Positions 42,253 to 51,830 of a DNA stretch of 64,000 nt are shown piece by piece. Source of the stretch: Mesorhizobium sp. 131-2-1 (lineage in GTDB: Bacteria; Pseudomonadota; Alphaproteobacteria; Rhizobiales; Rhizobiaceae); assembly GCF_016756535.1 (NCBI RefSeq), contig NZ_AP023247.1, positions 5,332,501-5,396,500 on the forward strand, written 5' to 3'. The notes below the pieces were generated by a model. The model ran no database searches. It worked only from the letters and a program-made list of their open reading frames with translations, and had not been told where the DNA came from. How positions within the stretch are numbered: position 1 is the stretch's first letter; each line of letters starts with the position of its first letter. The position numbers and the translations under genes were made by a program.

Positions 42253-44307
42253 ATGAAGAATTTGTGGAATGACGGCGACGCCGAAAAGATGGTTGCCGAC
42301 TATGCGAAGAAGGGCGTCGCCCGCGACCTGGCGCTGCGCGTCTACACGACGCGCCTGCTTGGCGGCGAGCCGCGGCTGGTGCTGCATGGCGGCGGCAACA
42401 CCTCGTGCAAGACCAAGGCCACCGATCTCGTCGGCGACGAATGGGATGTGCTCTGCGTCAAGGGCAGCGGCTGGGACATGGCCGTCATCGAGCCGCAAGG
42501 CCTGCCGGCGGTGAAGATGGGCGCGCTCCTCAAGGCGCGCGCGCTGGAGAGGCTCGCCGACGAGGACATGGTGGCGCTGCAGCGCGCCAACCTCATCGAC
42601 CCCGCCTCCCCCAATCCGTCGGTCGAAACGTTGCTGCACGCCTTCCTGCCGCACAAATTCGTCGACCACACGCATTCGACCGCCATCCTCGCCATCGTCG
42701 ACCAGGAGGACAGCGAGCCGCTGGTGAGAAAAGTATTCGGCGCGAAGATGGGCTACGTGCCCTACATCATGCCGGGCTTCGACCTGGCTAAGGCGGCGGG
42801 CGACGTCTTCGATGCCGACCCCAGCGTCGAGGGCCTGATCCTCGACAAGCACGGCATCTTCACCTTCGGCGACGATGCCAGGCAGGCCTACGACCGGATG
42901 ATCCACTATGTGACCGTCGCCGAGGAGTATGTCGCGAAGAACGGCAAGCCAAAGACGGCCAAGGCGGCGCTACCGGCCAAGCTCGCCAAGCCTGGCGACA
43001 TCGCACCGGCGCTGCGCGGCGCGGTGGCCGTGGCGCGCGGCGAAGGCCGCTTCGACCGCATGATCAGCGACTTCCGCACCTCCGACGCGATCGTCGATTT
43101 CATCAACTCGGCCGGGATCGCCGACTATGCCGGCCGCGGCGTCTCGACGCCGGATCTCTCGATCCGCATCAAGACCGGGCCGATGGCGGTGCCGGCACCG
43201 GACGCCGACAGGATCGGCGACTACAAGGCCGTCATCCGCAGCCATGTCGAGACCTTCGCCAAGGATTATCGCGCCTATTTCGAGACCAATGACGCGCTGG
43301 ACGACGTCAAGCGCACCATGCTCGATCCGATGCCGCGCCTGACGCTGGTGCCTGGCCTCGGCATGTTCGGGCACGGCCGCACGCTGAAGGACGCCAAGAT
43401 CGCCTCCGACGTCGGCGAGATGTGGATCGAGGCGGTGCGCGGCGCCGAGGCCATCGGCCATTTCCACCCGCTGTCCAAGGCCGACCTCTTCCCGCTCGAA
43501 TACTGGTCGCTGGAACAGGCCAAGCTTGCCTCCAACAAGCCGAAGCCGCTGACCGGCCAGGTGGTGCTGGTGACCGGCGGCGCCGGCGCGATCGGCGCGG
43601 CGACGGCGAAACTGTTCGCTGACAATGGCGCGCATGCCGTCATCGTCGACCTCGATCCGGCCAAGGCAGCGGAAGCGGCCAAGAAGGCCGGCAACGGCTC
43701 GATCGGCGTCGGCGCCGACATCACCAATCCGGCCGAGTTGCGCGCCGCATTCGACAGAGCGGTCACCGTCTATGGCGGCCTCGACATCCTCGTCTCCAAT
43801 GCCGGCGCGGCCTGGGAAGGCCGCATCGGCGAGCTCGACGACGCTACTTTGCGCAAGAGCTTCGAACTCAACTTCTTCGCCCACCAGTCGGCGGCGCAGA
43901 ACGCGGTGCGCATCATGCTGGAACAAGGCACCGGCGGCGTGCTTTTGTTCAACACCTCCAAGCAGGCGATCAACCCAGGTCCGAAATTCGGCGCTTACGG
44001 CATCCCGAAGGCGGCGACGCTGTTCCTGTCCAGGCAGTATGCGCTGGACTACGGCGCGCACGGCATCCGCTCGAACGCGGTCAATGCCGACCGCATCCGC
44101 TCCGGGCTTCTGACCGACGCCATGATCGCCAGCCGCTCGGGCGCGCGCGGCGTGTCGGAGAAGGATTACATGTCCGGCAATCTGCTCGGCCAGGAGGTGA
44201 CGGCCGAGGACGTGGCGCAGGCCTTCCTGCACCAGGCGCTGGCCGACCGCACCACCGCCGACGTGACGACCGTCGACGGCGGCAACATCGCCGCGGCGCT
44301 GCGCTAG
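42253..44307 (+). CDS. Bifunctional class II aldolase / short-chain dehydrogenase (RhaD-SDR fusion)
   Basis: This is a 684-residue fusion. Residues 1 to about 420 form a zinc class II aldolase (rhamnulose-1-phosphate aldolase-like: LHGGGNTSCKTK, HKFVDHTHSTAI with zinc-ligand histidines, ILDKHGIFTFG). From about 437 an SDR domain begins (VVLVTGGAGAIGAATAKLFA; the Tyr-Lys pair in YGIPK near 582-586). Such fusions split a ketose-1-phosphate into DHAP and an aldehyde and then convert the aldehyde, so the product need not be released. The usual substrate of this fusion is rhamnulose-1-phosphate, but no rhamnose gene is seen here. Other 5- or 6-deoxyketose phosphates are possible. Confidence 0.87.
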   Translation: MKNLWNDGDAEKMVADYAKKGVARDLALRVYTTRLLGGEPRLVLHGGGNTSCKTKATDLVGDEWDVLCVKGSGWDMAVIEPQGLPAVKMGALLKARALERLADEDMVALQRANLIDPASPNPSVETLLHAFLPHKFVDHTHSTAILAIVDQEDSEPLVRKVFGAKMGYVPYIMPGFDLAKAAGDVFDADPSVEGLILDKHGIFTFGDDARQAYDRMIHYVTVAEEYVAKNGKPKTAKAALPAKLAKPGDIAPALRGAVAVARGEGRFDRMISDFRTSDAIVDFINSAGIADYAGRGVSTPDLSIRIKTGPMAVPAPDADRIGDYKAVIRSHVETFAKDYRAYFETNDALDDVKRTMLDPMPRLTLVPGLGMFGHGRTLKDAKIASDVGEMWIEAVRGAEAIGHFHPLSKADLFPLEYWSLEQAKLASNKPKPLTGQVVLVTGGAGAIGAATAKLFADNGAHAVIVDLDPAKAAEAAKKAGNGSIGVGADITNPAELRAAFDRAVTVYGGLDILVSNAGAAWEGRIGELDDATLRKSFELNFFAHQSAAQNAVRIMLEQGTGGVLLFNTSKQAINPGPKFGAYGIPKAATLFLSRQYALDYGAHGIRSNAVNADRIRSGLLTDAMIASRSGARGVSEKDYMSGNLLGQEVTAEDVAQAFLHQALADRTTADVTTVDGGNIAAALR

Positions 44308-44332
44308 CGGCAAGAGCATCGCGAACGACAAG

Positions 44333-44361
44333 GAGCGGCCCGCGTGCCGCTCTTTCTTTTT
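44333..44361 (+). terminator. Rho-independent terminator after the aldolase fusion
   Basis: GAGCGGC / GCCGCTC stem with a 6-base loop, then TTTCTTTTT. The 20-base hairpin (44333-44352) differs by one base from the one at 45601-45620 beyond the ddl gene. Confidence 0.85.
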
Positions 44362-44498
44362 GCGCGCGGACCAAATTCGCGACCGTCTTGCAATCGCCCT
44401 CGCCAAACCATCAAAAATCCCGCTTCGGATCGTTGCTGGCGGGTTGAACCTCACCGTCGAATTTTAGGCCTTTCAACACCGGATATTTGGAGACAGTC

Positions 44499-45569
44499 GT
44501 GGCCGCGAAAAAATTGCGTATTGCCGTGCTCTATGGCGGTCGTTCCGCCGAGCATGAGGTGTCGGTGCTTTCGGCGACCAATGTCATGCGTGCATTGGAG
44601 CCGGCGAAATACGACGCCCTCCCTGTCTTCGTCACCCGCGACGGACGATGGCTGCTCAGCCGCTTCGAGGACGGCACGCTGGCGGCGCCTTCCGGCGGCA
44701 CGGAGATCTCCCTGGTGCCGGGCGGACATGGACGGATGCTGGCGATCCCGGCCGAGGGCACCCCCTACGCGTTGCCCAGTATCGATATTCTGTTTCCCGT
44801 CCTGCACGGCCTGCATGGCGAGGACGGCGCGGTGCAGGGGCTGGCGGAAGTGGCGCAGGTGCCGCTCGCCGGCTGCGGCATCCTCGGGTCGGCGACAGCG
44901 CTCGACAAGGACATCGCCAAGCGGCTTCTGAAGGCGGCGGGACTGCCCGTCGCCCGCTCGGTGACGATCCATGAGGGTGTGGCGCCTTCCCTCGCCGCGC
45001 TGCAAGATCAGCTTGGCCTGCCGCTCTTCATCAAGCCGGCGCGGCAAGGCTCGTCAGTCGGAGTCGCAAAGGTCAATGCCAGCCAGGAATTCGATCGAGC
45101 GCTTGCGGAAGCCTTCCTGCACGATCGCAAGCTGTTGGCGGAGGAATTCGTCCGTGGCCGCGAGATTGAGTTTAGCGTGCTGGAGGATCCCGCGGGCGGA
45201 CTCTTCGTCTCGCGGCCGGGCGAGATCGTGCCGGCGGAAAGCCACGGCTTCTACAACTACAATGCCAAATATATCGACGAGAATGGCGCGGCATTGATCG
45301 TGCCGGCCGAACTGCCGCCTCAGATCGAGGAAGCCATGCGTGACATGGCCGCAAAGGCCTTCAGGGCCGTCGGTTGTGACGGCATGGCGCGTGTCGACTT
45401 TTTCCTGTTGCCGGACATGACGTTCCTCATCAACGAGCTCAACACCATTCCCGGCTTCACCGACATCAGCATGTATGCCAAGGCGATGGCGGCAAGCGGC
45501 GTCAGCTACCCGGAAGTCATCGACAGGCTGGTGGCGCATGGGCTGGCGCGCGCCGGCCGCTCGGTCTGA
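44499..45569 (+). CDS. ddl: D-alanine--D-alanine ligase, DdlA-like
   Basis: This 356-residue ATP-grasp enzyme joins two D-alanines for peptidoglycan. Motifs include AVLYGGRSAEHEVSVLSA at the N-terminus, HGLHGEDGAVQGLAE, and the ATP-grasp stretch FIKPARQGSSVGVAKV, then RVDFFLLPDMTFLINELNTIPGFTD. The length is closer to E. coli DdlA than DdlB, and the gene is outside any mur/fts cluster, so it is probably the second ligase copy. GTG 44499 has GGAG 6-7 bases upstream; TTG 44487 would overlap that site. It is flanked by two near-identical terminators, so it is a single-gene unit. Confidence 0.9.
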   Translation: MAAKKLRIAVLYGGRSAEHEVSVLSATNVMRALEPAKYDALPVFVTRDGRWLLSRFEDGTLAAPSGGTEISLVPGGHGRMLAIPAEGTPYALPSIDILFPVLHGLHGEDGAVQGLAEVAQVPLAGCGILGSATALDKDIAKRLLKAAGLPVARSVTIHEGVAPSLAALQDQLGLPLFIKPARQGSSVGVAKVNASQEFDRALAEAFLHDRKLLAEEFVRGREIEFSVLEDPAGGLFVSRPGEIVPAESHGFYNYNAKYIDENGAALIVPAELPPQIEEAMRDMAAKAFRAVGCDGMARVDFFLLPDMTFLINELNTIPGFTDISMYAKAMAASGVSYPEVIDRLVAHGLARAGRSV

Positions 45570-45600
45570 AGACAACGCCCGTCGGATGGACGAACAAAAA

Positions 45601-45630
45601 GAGCGGCCCGCGGGCCGCTCCTTTCTCTTT
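45601..45630. terminator. Bidirectional terminator between ddl and sugar ABC genes
   Basis: This is a perfect 20-base palindrome (45601-45620) with CTTTCTCTTT on the right and AAAAA on the left. It can end ddl on the plus strand and the ABC operon on the minus strand. Near-identical to 44333-44352. Confidence 0.9.
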
Positions 45631-45645
45631 GCCGATAGGCCGAGG

Positions 45646-46698
45646 TCACTTGGCGTTCGGGTTCGGCATCCAGGCGGGCATCGCGACATCGGCATGGGCG
45701 AACTGCGGCAGCTTGGCCGACAGGTCCTCCATGTTCTTGATATCCTTGTCGACAAGCTCCTTCTGGGTGATCAGCGTCGGCGGCACGATGACGTTGTGGC
45801 CGGGATCCTCGCCGGCCAATAGCTGCGCCAGCGCGCGCACCGAGACCTGGCCGACGACGGCCGGGTTGGTGGCGGCGGTGGCGGCCCAGGCGCTGTCCGG
45901 CTCGCGCATCGCGGAGATGTCCGAGGTCGAGATGTCGGCCGAATAGATCTTGATGTCCTTGTTCAGCCCCGCCTCGTCGACCGCGATCTTCACGCCCTTG
46001 GCGAACTCGTCATAGGGCGCGAACATCACCTTGATATCGGGATGGGCCGACAGCACCGAACGCGCCTGGTTGGCGACGGAGTTGGCGATCGGGTTGTCGA
46101 GCGTGCCGAACATGGCGACCTCGCTGATGCCCGAATGCTTCTTCTTGACGTCGACCCAGGTCTCGTTGCGGCGGTCGAGCGGCGCGATGCCGGCGACATA
46201 GACATAGCCGGCCTTCCAGCTGTCGCCATTATCCGTGACCGCCTGCTCCAGCGCCAGCCGCGCAAGGTCGCGGTCGGACTGCTCGATCTGCGGGATCTTC
46301 GGGTTCTCGACATTGACGTCGAAGGCGACGACCTTGATGCCGGCGTCGACCGCGCGCTGGGCTGCGTCCTTCATCGATTCCGTCAGGCCGTGCTGGATGA
46401 TGATGCCCTGAACGCCGAGCGCGATGGCCTGGTCGACCATGTCGGCCTGAAGGGCCGCGTCCTGGCGGCTGTCGAGCACGCGCAGGTCGACGCCGAGCGC
46501 CTTGGCCTGCGCTTCGACGCCGGAGAGATAGGCCTGGAAGAAGTCGCCGGTCGACAGATAGCGCACCAGCGCGATCTTGACGCCAGGCTTGTCCAAGGGC
46601 GCCGGCTTGTCGGCGGCAAGCGCCGGGGCCTGCATCAGCATCGTGGCGCCGGCAAGCCCTAGCGCCATTTTTCCTAGAAGTCTTCTTGTGATGTTCAT
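45646..46698 (-). CDS. Ribose-type sugar ABC transporter substrate-binding protein
   Basis: This is a 350-residue periplasmic binding protein of the RbsB/LacI-like fold. The signal peptide spans residues 1-33 with RRLLG then a hydrophobic core and LAADKP at the cut site. The mature protein shows ADMVDQAIALGVQGIIIQHG and GIKVVAFDVNVENPKIPQI, the hinge-strand pattern of the family. ATG 46698 follows GGAGGAAAA. It is last in a minus-strand ATPase-permease-binding protein operon. The operon is divergent from mtnK-mtnA with a shared operator, so 5-methylthioribose or a related 5-deoxypentose is my guess for the ligand. Confidence 0.88.
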   Translation of the reverse strand: MNITRRLLGKMALGLAGATMLMQAPALAADKPAPLDKPGVKIALVRYLSTGDFFQAYLSGVEAQAKALGVDLRVLDSRQDAALQADMVDQAIALGVQGIIIQHGLTESMKDAAQRAVDAGIKVVAFDVNVENPKIPQIEQSDRDLARLALEQAVTDNGDSWKAGYVYVAGIAPLDRRNETWVDVKKKHSGISEVAMFGTLDNPIANSVANQARSVLSAHPDIKVMFAPYDEFAKGVKIAVDEAGLNKDIKIYSADISTSDISAMREPDSAWAATAATNPAVVGQVSVRALAQLLAGEDPGHNVIVPPTLITQKELVDKDIKNMEDLSAKLPQFAHADVAMPAWMPNPNAK

Positions 46699-46733
46699 GT
46701 CGTTTTCCTCCACTGTTTTGACCGGTCGAAATC

Positions 46734-47729
46734 CTATTTCCTGCCCCTGCCGGAAAGGGCGAAGGTGAAGACAAGGGCGACGACGAGAACCCCGCCCTTG
46801 ACGAAATCCTGCGTGTAGTAGGGCGCGTTCATCATCGTCAGGCCCTGCAGCAGCACGCCGACGAACACGGCGCCGACGGCCGTGCCGAAGGCGTTGGGCT
46901 TGGCCGCGCCAAGCACCGCGTAGCCGATGAGGGCTGCCGCCACCGCGTCGAGCAGCAGATTGTTGCCGGAGGCGATGTCGCCGCGGCCGAGCCGGGCGGC
47001 GAGCAGGATGCCGCCGATCGAGGCAAAGACGCCCGAAATGACATAGGCCCAGATCTTGTAGGCCTTGACCGGCGCGCCGGCGAGCTCGGCGGCGCGCTCG
47101 TTGCTGCCGACCGCATACATCATGCGGCCAAAGCGCGTGTATTCGAGGAAGAACCAGATCAGCAGCGCCAGCACGATCAGCACCACGACCGACACCGGAA
47201 CGAGGTTGGGCACGAAGAAATCGAAGCGATGGCGGCCGAGCGCCAGGAAGGCCTCGCCGAACTTGCCGTTGGCGACCGAGCCGTCGGGCATGGTCATGCC
47301 GGTGGCGATCGAGCGGCCTTCGGTCGGGATGCGCTGCAGGCCGACGAGCAGGAACATCATGCCGAGCGTGGCGAGCAGGTCCGGCACCCGCATGTAGACG
47401 ATCAGCCAGCCATTGATCAGCCCGACGACGGCGCCGATGAGCAGGCAGACGACGACCGCGACGACAGCGTTCTGCTCCAGCACCACCATGACATAGGCGG
47501 CCGCCATCATGGCGCTGGTGGCGACCGAGCCGATCGACAGGTCGAAGCCGCCGACGACCAAAGTGGCGGTGACGCCAAGCGCCAGCACGCCGGTGATGGC
47601 GACCGACTGGAAGATGAAGACCGCGCTCTGCGGAGAGACGAAGCCGTCGGCGGCGACCGCGAAATAGGCGATCAGGCCGAACAGAAGGACGATGAAGCCG
47701 TAGCGGATGGCATGGTCACGCACCATCAT
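46734..47729 (-). CDS. Ribose-type sugar ABC transporter permease
   Basis: This 331-residue inner-membrane permease of the CUT2 (RbsC) family has about 8 to 10 hydrophobic segments. The family motif GGFDLSIGSVATSAMMAAAY lies near residues 61-80, and GSNERAAELAGAPVKAYKIWAY, the ATPase-coupling loop, in the C-terminal half. ATG 47729 is picked because CCGGAG lies at the right distance; an upstream GTG at 47738 is in frame. Single copy, so the channel is probably a homodimer. Confidence 0.88.
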   Translation of the reverse strand: MMVRDHAIRYGFIVLLFGLIAYFAVAADGFVSPQSAVFIFQSVAITGVLALGVTATLVVGGFDLSIGSVATSAMMAAAYVMVVLEQNAVVAVVVCLLIGAVVGLINGWLIVYMRVPDLLATLGMMFLLVGLQRIPTEGRSIATGMTMPDGSVANGKFGEAFLALGRHRFDFFVPNLVPVSVVVLIVLALLIWFFLEYTRFGRMMYAVGSNERAAELAGAPVKAYKIWAYVISGVFASIGGILLAARLGRGDIASGNNLLLDAVAAALIGYAVLGAAKPNAFGTAVGAVFVGVLLQGLTMMNAPYYTQDFVKGGVLVVALVFTFALSGRGRK

Positions 47730-47795
47730 GCAGCGCACTCCGGCGCTGTCGCCGTGTCAGTCCAACTCATGCCCGCTCCATTCCTGTCCATGCTC

Positions 47796-49307
47796 TCACG
47801 CCGCGCTGTGCAGCGGGCCGCCGGCCACTTCGGCAAGCAGCCGCTCGAGATCGATGTCTTCGTTCCTATGCTCGCCGACGATCGTCTGTTCCGACATCAC
47901 CAGGATGCGGTCGGCCGTCTCGAGCGCCTCGTCGAGCTCGGTGACGAAGAGCAGCGTGGCGCGGCCGTCGGCGCTGGCCCGAAGCTTGGCGGCGATGTCG
48001 CGGCGAGCCGAGATGTCGACGCCCTGGAAGGGTTCGTCGAGGATGAAGAGCCTGGCCGGCTGCGACATCCAGCGGCCGACCATCACCTTCTGCTGGTTGC
48101 CGCCGGAGAGTGCGCCCATCTCGTCCTTCTCGGAGCGGCAGACGATGGCGAGTTCCTCGATCTGGCGACGGGCGGCGGCGCGTTCGATGCGGCGCTTGAG
48201 AACACCAAGGCCGGACATGCGCTTGAGGAACGGCAGGCTGACGTTGCGCTCGATGTTGAAGTCGCCGACGATGCCGCTGGTGGCGCGGTCCTTGGCGACA
48301 AGGAATACGCCGGCGGCAATCGCCTCGCCGGCCGACGACGGGGCGTATGGCCTGCCGTCCATGGTCATGGCGCCGGACAGTGGCCGGCGCACGCCGAACA
48401 AGGTCTCAGCCAACGCCGTCTTGCCGACGCCGACGAGCCCGGTGACGGCGACGACCTCGCCGGCGCCAAGCGTCAGCGAGAACGGCCGCGCGCCAGGCGC
48501 CAGCCGCAGCCCGTCGACGGTCAGAACCGGGTGCGCCGAATTCCTGGCGACGACACGGTCGAGATGGATCTTGCGGCCGAGCATGGCGTTGACCGCGCCC
48601 TCGTAGTCGAGCGGCTTGTTGTCGAACACGCCACTCACCACGCCGTCGCGCATCGAGACGATGCGGTCGGCGAGGCGGCGGATGTCGGACATGCGGTGCG
48701 AGATGTAGAGGATCGCCACGCCTTGTTCGCGCAGCCTGTCGATCAGCTGGAACAGCCGGTCGGCCTCGGCACTGGACAGCGACGAGGTCGGCTCGTCGAG
48801 GATCAGCACTTTCGGCCGGTGCGCCATGGCCCGAGCTATCGCCACCATCTGGCGGTCGGCCAGCGACAGGTCGCTGACGCGGGCCTTGAGGTCGATGGCG
48901 AGCCCCATGCGATCGGCGACCACCTTGGCCTCGCGGCGCACCCGGCCCGGATTGAAGAACGTCGGCACGCCGCTGCCGCTCAAGCGGTCCAGCGTCAGGT
49001 TGGTGGCGACGTCGAGGTCGGCGACGACGCCGTCATTGATATTCTGATGCACGGTGACGACACCGGCGCGGATCGCCTCGGCCGGCGTGTTCGGCGCGAA
49101 GTCCTGGCCGGCGAGCTGCATCGTGCCGCCACCGCGCTCGTAGACGCCGCTGATGATCTTGACCAGGGTGGATTTGCCGGCGCCGTTGGCGCCCATCAGC
49201 ACGGTGACTTCGCCCGCATGCAGTTCGAGCGAGATGCCGCCAAGCACCTCGATATGGCCAAAGGATTTCCTTAAGCCGTCCACGCGGAACACGGCATCAG
49301 TGCCCAT
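47796..49307 (-). CDS. Ribose-type sugar ABC transporter ATP-binding protein
   Basis: This is a 503-residue dual ATPase of the RbsA type, first in its operon. The first domain has Walker A GANGAGKST near residues 40-48 and a LILDEPTSSL Walker B; the second has LSGGNQQKV and FILDEPFQGVD. It hydrolyses ATP to drive sugar import. It starts 136 bases from mtnK on the other strand, across the palindromic operator at 49344-49372. It differs in sequence from the similar ATPase at the left window edge, so these are two separate transport systems. Confidence 0.9.
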   Translation of the reverse strand: MGTDAVFRVDGLRKSFGHIEVLGGISLELHAGEVTVLMGANGAGKSTLVKIISGVYERGGGTMQLAGQDFAPNTPAEAIRAGVVTVHQNINDGVVADLDVATNLTLDRLSGSGVPTFFNPGRVRREAKVVADRMGLAIDLKARVSDLSLADRQMVAIARAMAHRPKVLILDEPTSSLSSAEADRLFQLIDRLREQGVAILYISHRMSDIRRLADRIVSMRDGVVSGVFDNKPLDYEGAVNAMLGRKIHLDRVVARNSAHPVLTVDGLRLAPGARPFSLTLGAGEVVAVTGLVGVGKTALAETLFGVRRPLSGAMTMDGRPYAPSSAGEAIAAGVFLVAKDRATSGIVGDFNIERNVSLPFLKRMSGLGVLKRRIERAAARRQIEELAIVCRSEKDEMGALSGGNQQKVMVGRWMSQPARLFILDEPFQGVDISARRDIAAKLRASADGRATLLFVTELDEALETADRILVMSEQTIVGEHRNEDIDLERLLAEVAGGPLHSAA

Positions 49308-49343
49308 TCATTCCTCCCTGACCCTGACGCTATGGGCTAGATC

Positions 49344-49372
49344 GGCAATTGTCAACACGATTGACAATTGCC
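49344..49372. promoter_or_regulatory. Perfect palindromic operator between ABC and mtnKA genes
   Basis: GGCAATTGTCAA and TTGACAATTGCC are exact complements around a 5-base spacer (29 bases total). It lies 37 bases before the ATPase start and 73 bases before mtnK, so one protein can control both directions. No regulator gene is adjacent. The TTGTCAA/TTGACAA half-sites suggest a GntR- or LacI-type protein, inferred. Confidence 0.8.
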
Positions 49373-49444
49373 AGCATGCTTCCTAGCTTGGCCCCGCCGC
49401 CATGGCTCCTCTATGATTTGAGCATCTGAGCGGGAGAGGTGAGG

Positions 49445-50716
49445 ATGACTGGGAAATTGCCCTTCGAAGCACTATCGGTCGAAACGCTGCCGGCGCGCCT
49501 CGGCGCCAACGAGGCCGTCACCGCGCAGATCGGCAAGGACACCCGAAGCTGGAGGGTGCGCGAGGTCGGCGACGGCAATCTGAACCTGGTGTTCATCGTC
49601 GAGGGCGACAAAGGCGCGGTCGTCGTCAAGCAGGCCCTGCCCTATGTGCGGCTGGTCGGCGACAGCTGGCCGCTGCCGTTGAAGCGCTCCTTCTTCGAGT
49701 ATCACGCGCTGACGAGGCAGCAGGCGCGGGCGCCGGGTTCGGTGCCGGCGATCCACCATTTCGACGAAAGCCAGGCGCTGATCGTCATGGAGTACCTGTC
49801 GCCGCACATCATCCTCAGGCGCGCGCTGATCGAGGGCCGGCAGCTGCCGAACATTGCGCGCGACATCGGCCTGTTCATGGCCCGCACCCTGTTCCGCGGC
49901 TCCGACCTGTCGATGGTGACGCGGGAGCGCAAGGCGGACCTGGCGCTGTTTGCCGACAATGTCGAGCTTTGCGACATCACCGAGAACCTGGTGTTCACCG
50001 ACCCCTATTTCGACGCCAAGATGAACCGTCACACCAGCCCGCAGCTCGATGGGCTGGTCGCCGAATTGCGCGCCGACCGCGACCTCAAGGTCGAGGCGCA
50101 GCGGCTGAAGCATCTGTTCGCCGCCAACGCCGAAACGCTGTTGCATGGCGACCTGCATTCGGGCTCGATCATGGTCACCGACAAAGAAACCCGGATGATC
50201 GATCCCGAGTTCGCCTTCTACGGCCCGGTCGCCTTCGACGTCGGCATGCTGCTCGCCAATTTCTGGATGGCCTTCTTCTCGCAGCGCGGCCATGAGGAGA
50301 AGGGCAAGCGCGACGCCATGCGCACCTATCTGCTCGAGGTCACCACCGAGACCTGGGCGGTGTTCCGCGCCGAGTTCTCGCAGCTGTGGCGCACCGAGCG
50401 CACCGGTATGCTCTATCACAAAAGCCTGTTCGAGGATCAGGGCGACAGGCTGGGCGCCGAGCAGGCGCTCGACCACATGCTGCATGAAATCTGGACCGAC
50501 CTGCTCGGCTTTGCCGGCATCGAGGTGCACCGTCGCATCCTCGGCCTCGCCCACAATGCCGACTTCGAGACCATTGCCGATCAGGACCTGCGCGCCACAT
50601 GCGAGGCGAAGGCGCTGAAGTTCGGCCGTCACATCGCCGTCAACCGGCGCCAGATCCACAGCATCGACGAGGTCAACGCTCTGGCCGCGCTGATCGAACA
50701 GGAGAACGGGATTTGA
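49445..50716 (+). CDS. mtnK: S-methyl-5-thioribose kinase
   Basis: This 423-residue kinase uses ATP to make S-methyl-5-thioribose 1-phosphate, in the salvage of methylthioadenosine. It belongs to the aminoglycoside/choline kinase-like fold: [10 protein letters not shown] near the glycine loop, [10 protein letters not shown] at the catalytic loop and [17 protein letters not shown] for the metal site. These last two are very close to known MtnK sequences. ATG 49445 follows GAGAGGTGAGG. It overlaps mtnA by 4 bases, so the two are co-translated. Confidence 0.92.
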   Translation: MTGKLPFEALSVETLPARLGANEAVTAQIGKDTRSWRVREVGDGNLNLVFIVEGDKGAVVVKQALPYVRLVGDSWPLPLKRSFFEYHALTRQQARAPGSVPAIHHFDESQALIVMEYLSPHIILRRALIEGRQLPNIARDIGLFMARTLFRGSDLSMVTRERKADLALFADNVELCDITENLVFTDPYFDAKMNRHTSPQLDGLVAELRADRDLKVEAQRLKHLFAANAETLLHGDLHSGSIMVTDKETRMIDPEFAFYGPVAFDVGMLLANFWMAFFSQRGHEEKGKRDAMRTYLLEVTTETWAVFRAEFSQLWRTERTGMLYHKSLFEDQGDRLGAEQALDHMLHEIWTDLLGFAGIEVHRRILGLAHNADFETIADQDLRATCEAKALKFGRHIAVNRRQIHSIDEVNALAALIEQENGI

Positions 50717-51807
50717 ACGTCGGCGACCGCCATTACCGGACCATCTGGCTGAGCGATGACGGCCGCTCCGTCGAGATCATCGACCAGCGTTGGCTGCCGC
50801 ATGAGTTCCGCGTCGAGAGGATCGGCACGGTTGCCGGCGTCGCCACCGCGATCCGCGACATGTGGGTGCGCGGCGCGCCGCTGATCGGCGTCACCGCCGC
50901 CTATGGCGCCGCCATCCAGATGGCGGACGATCCGTCGGACGCGGCGCTCGACGCGGTCTGGGAAACATTGCACAAGACGCGGCCGACGGCGATCAACCTG
51001 CGTTGGGCGCTCGACGAGATGCGGCGCTTCCTTCGGCCGCTGCCGCCCGAACAGCGCGCCAAGGCCGCCTACCGGCGCGCCGCCGAGATCGCCGATGAGG
51101 ATGTCGGGCTGAACCGCGCCATCGGCGAGAACGGGCTTGCCATCATCAAGCAAATCGCGGCGCGCAAGCAGCCGGGCGAGACGGTCAACATCCTGACCCA
51201 CTGCAATGCCGGCTGGCTGGCCACCGTCGACTACGGCACCGCCACCGCGCCGATCTATCTCGCCACCGAGGCCGGCATTCCCGTCCATATCTATGTCGAC
51301 GAGACGCGGCCGCGCAACCAGGGCGCCCAGCTGACCGCCTGGGAGATGGCCGGCCACGGCGTGCCGCACACGCTGATCGTCGACAATGCCGGCGGACACC
51401 TGATGCAGCGCGGCCAGGTCGACATGGTGATCGTCGGCACCGACCGCACCACCGCCGACGGCGACGTCTGCAACAAGATCGGCACCTATCTCAAGGCGCT
51501 CGCCGCGGCCGACAACGACGTGCCGTTCTACGTCGCGCTGCCCTCGCCGACCATCGACTGGACAGTGGGCGACGGGCTTGCCGAGATCCCGATCGAGGAG
51601 CGCTCCGGCGACGAGGTGTCGCTGGTCTGGGGCAAGAACGCCAAGGGCGAGATCACCCAGGTGCGGGTCTCGCCGGAAGCAACGCCGGCGGCAAACCCCG
51701 CCTTCGACGTGACGCCGGCGCGGCTGGTCACCGGCCTGATCACCGAACGCGGCGTCGCCAAGGCCTCGCGCGAGGGCCTGAAGGCGATGTTCCCCGAACG
51801 CGGGTGA
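50713..51807 (+). CDS. mtnA: S-methyl-5-thioribose-1-phosphate isomerase
   Basis: This 364-residue isomerase converts methylthioribose 1-phosphate to methylthioribulose 1-phosphate. The catalytic cysteine is in [17 protein letters not shown], the aspartate in [19 protein letters not shown]. The start is TTG 50713, overlapping the mtnK stop by 4 bases (TTGA), with AGGAG just upstream. TTG gives the expected MtnA N-terminus; later ATGs would cut into it. No mtnB, mtnC, mtnD or mtnE gene is seen in the window, so the product must be handled elsewhere or by a different route. Confidence 0.92.
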   Translation: MNVGDRHYRTIWLSDDGRSVEIIDQRWLPHEFRVERIGTVAGVATAIRDMWVRGAPLIGVTAAYGAAIQMADDPSDAALDAVWETLHKTRPTAINLRWALDEMRRFLRPLPPEQRAKAAYRRAAEIADEDVGLNRAIGENGLAIIKQIAARKQPGETVNILTHCNAGWLATVDYGTATAPIYLATEAGIPVHIYVDETRPRNQGAQLTAWEMAGHGVPHTLIVDNAGGHLMQRGQVDMVIVGTDRTTADGDVCNKIGTYLKALAAADNDVPFYVALPSPTIDWTVGDGLAEIPIEERSGDEVSLVWGKNAKGEITQVRVSPEATPAANPAFDVTPARLVTGLITERGVAKASREGLKAMFPERG

Positions 51808-51830
51808 AGGCTGATCTCCCCCTGCGCTTC

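Noticed and set aside
42253-44307. Naming the aldolase-SDR fusion rhaD and calling a rhamnose locus
   Set aside because: No rhamnose isomerase, kinase or mutarotase is adjacent and the regulator is SorC type; the substrate is left open.
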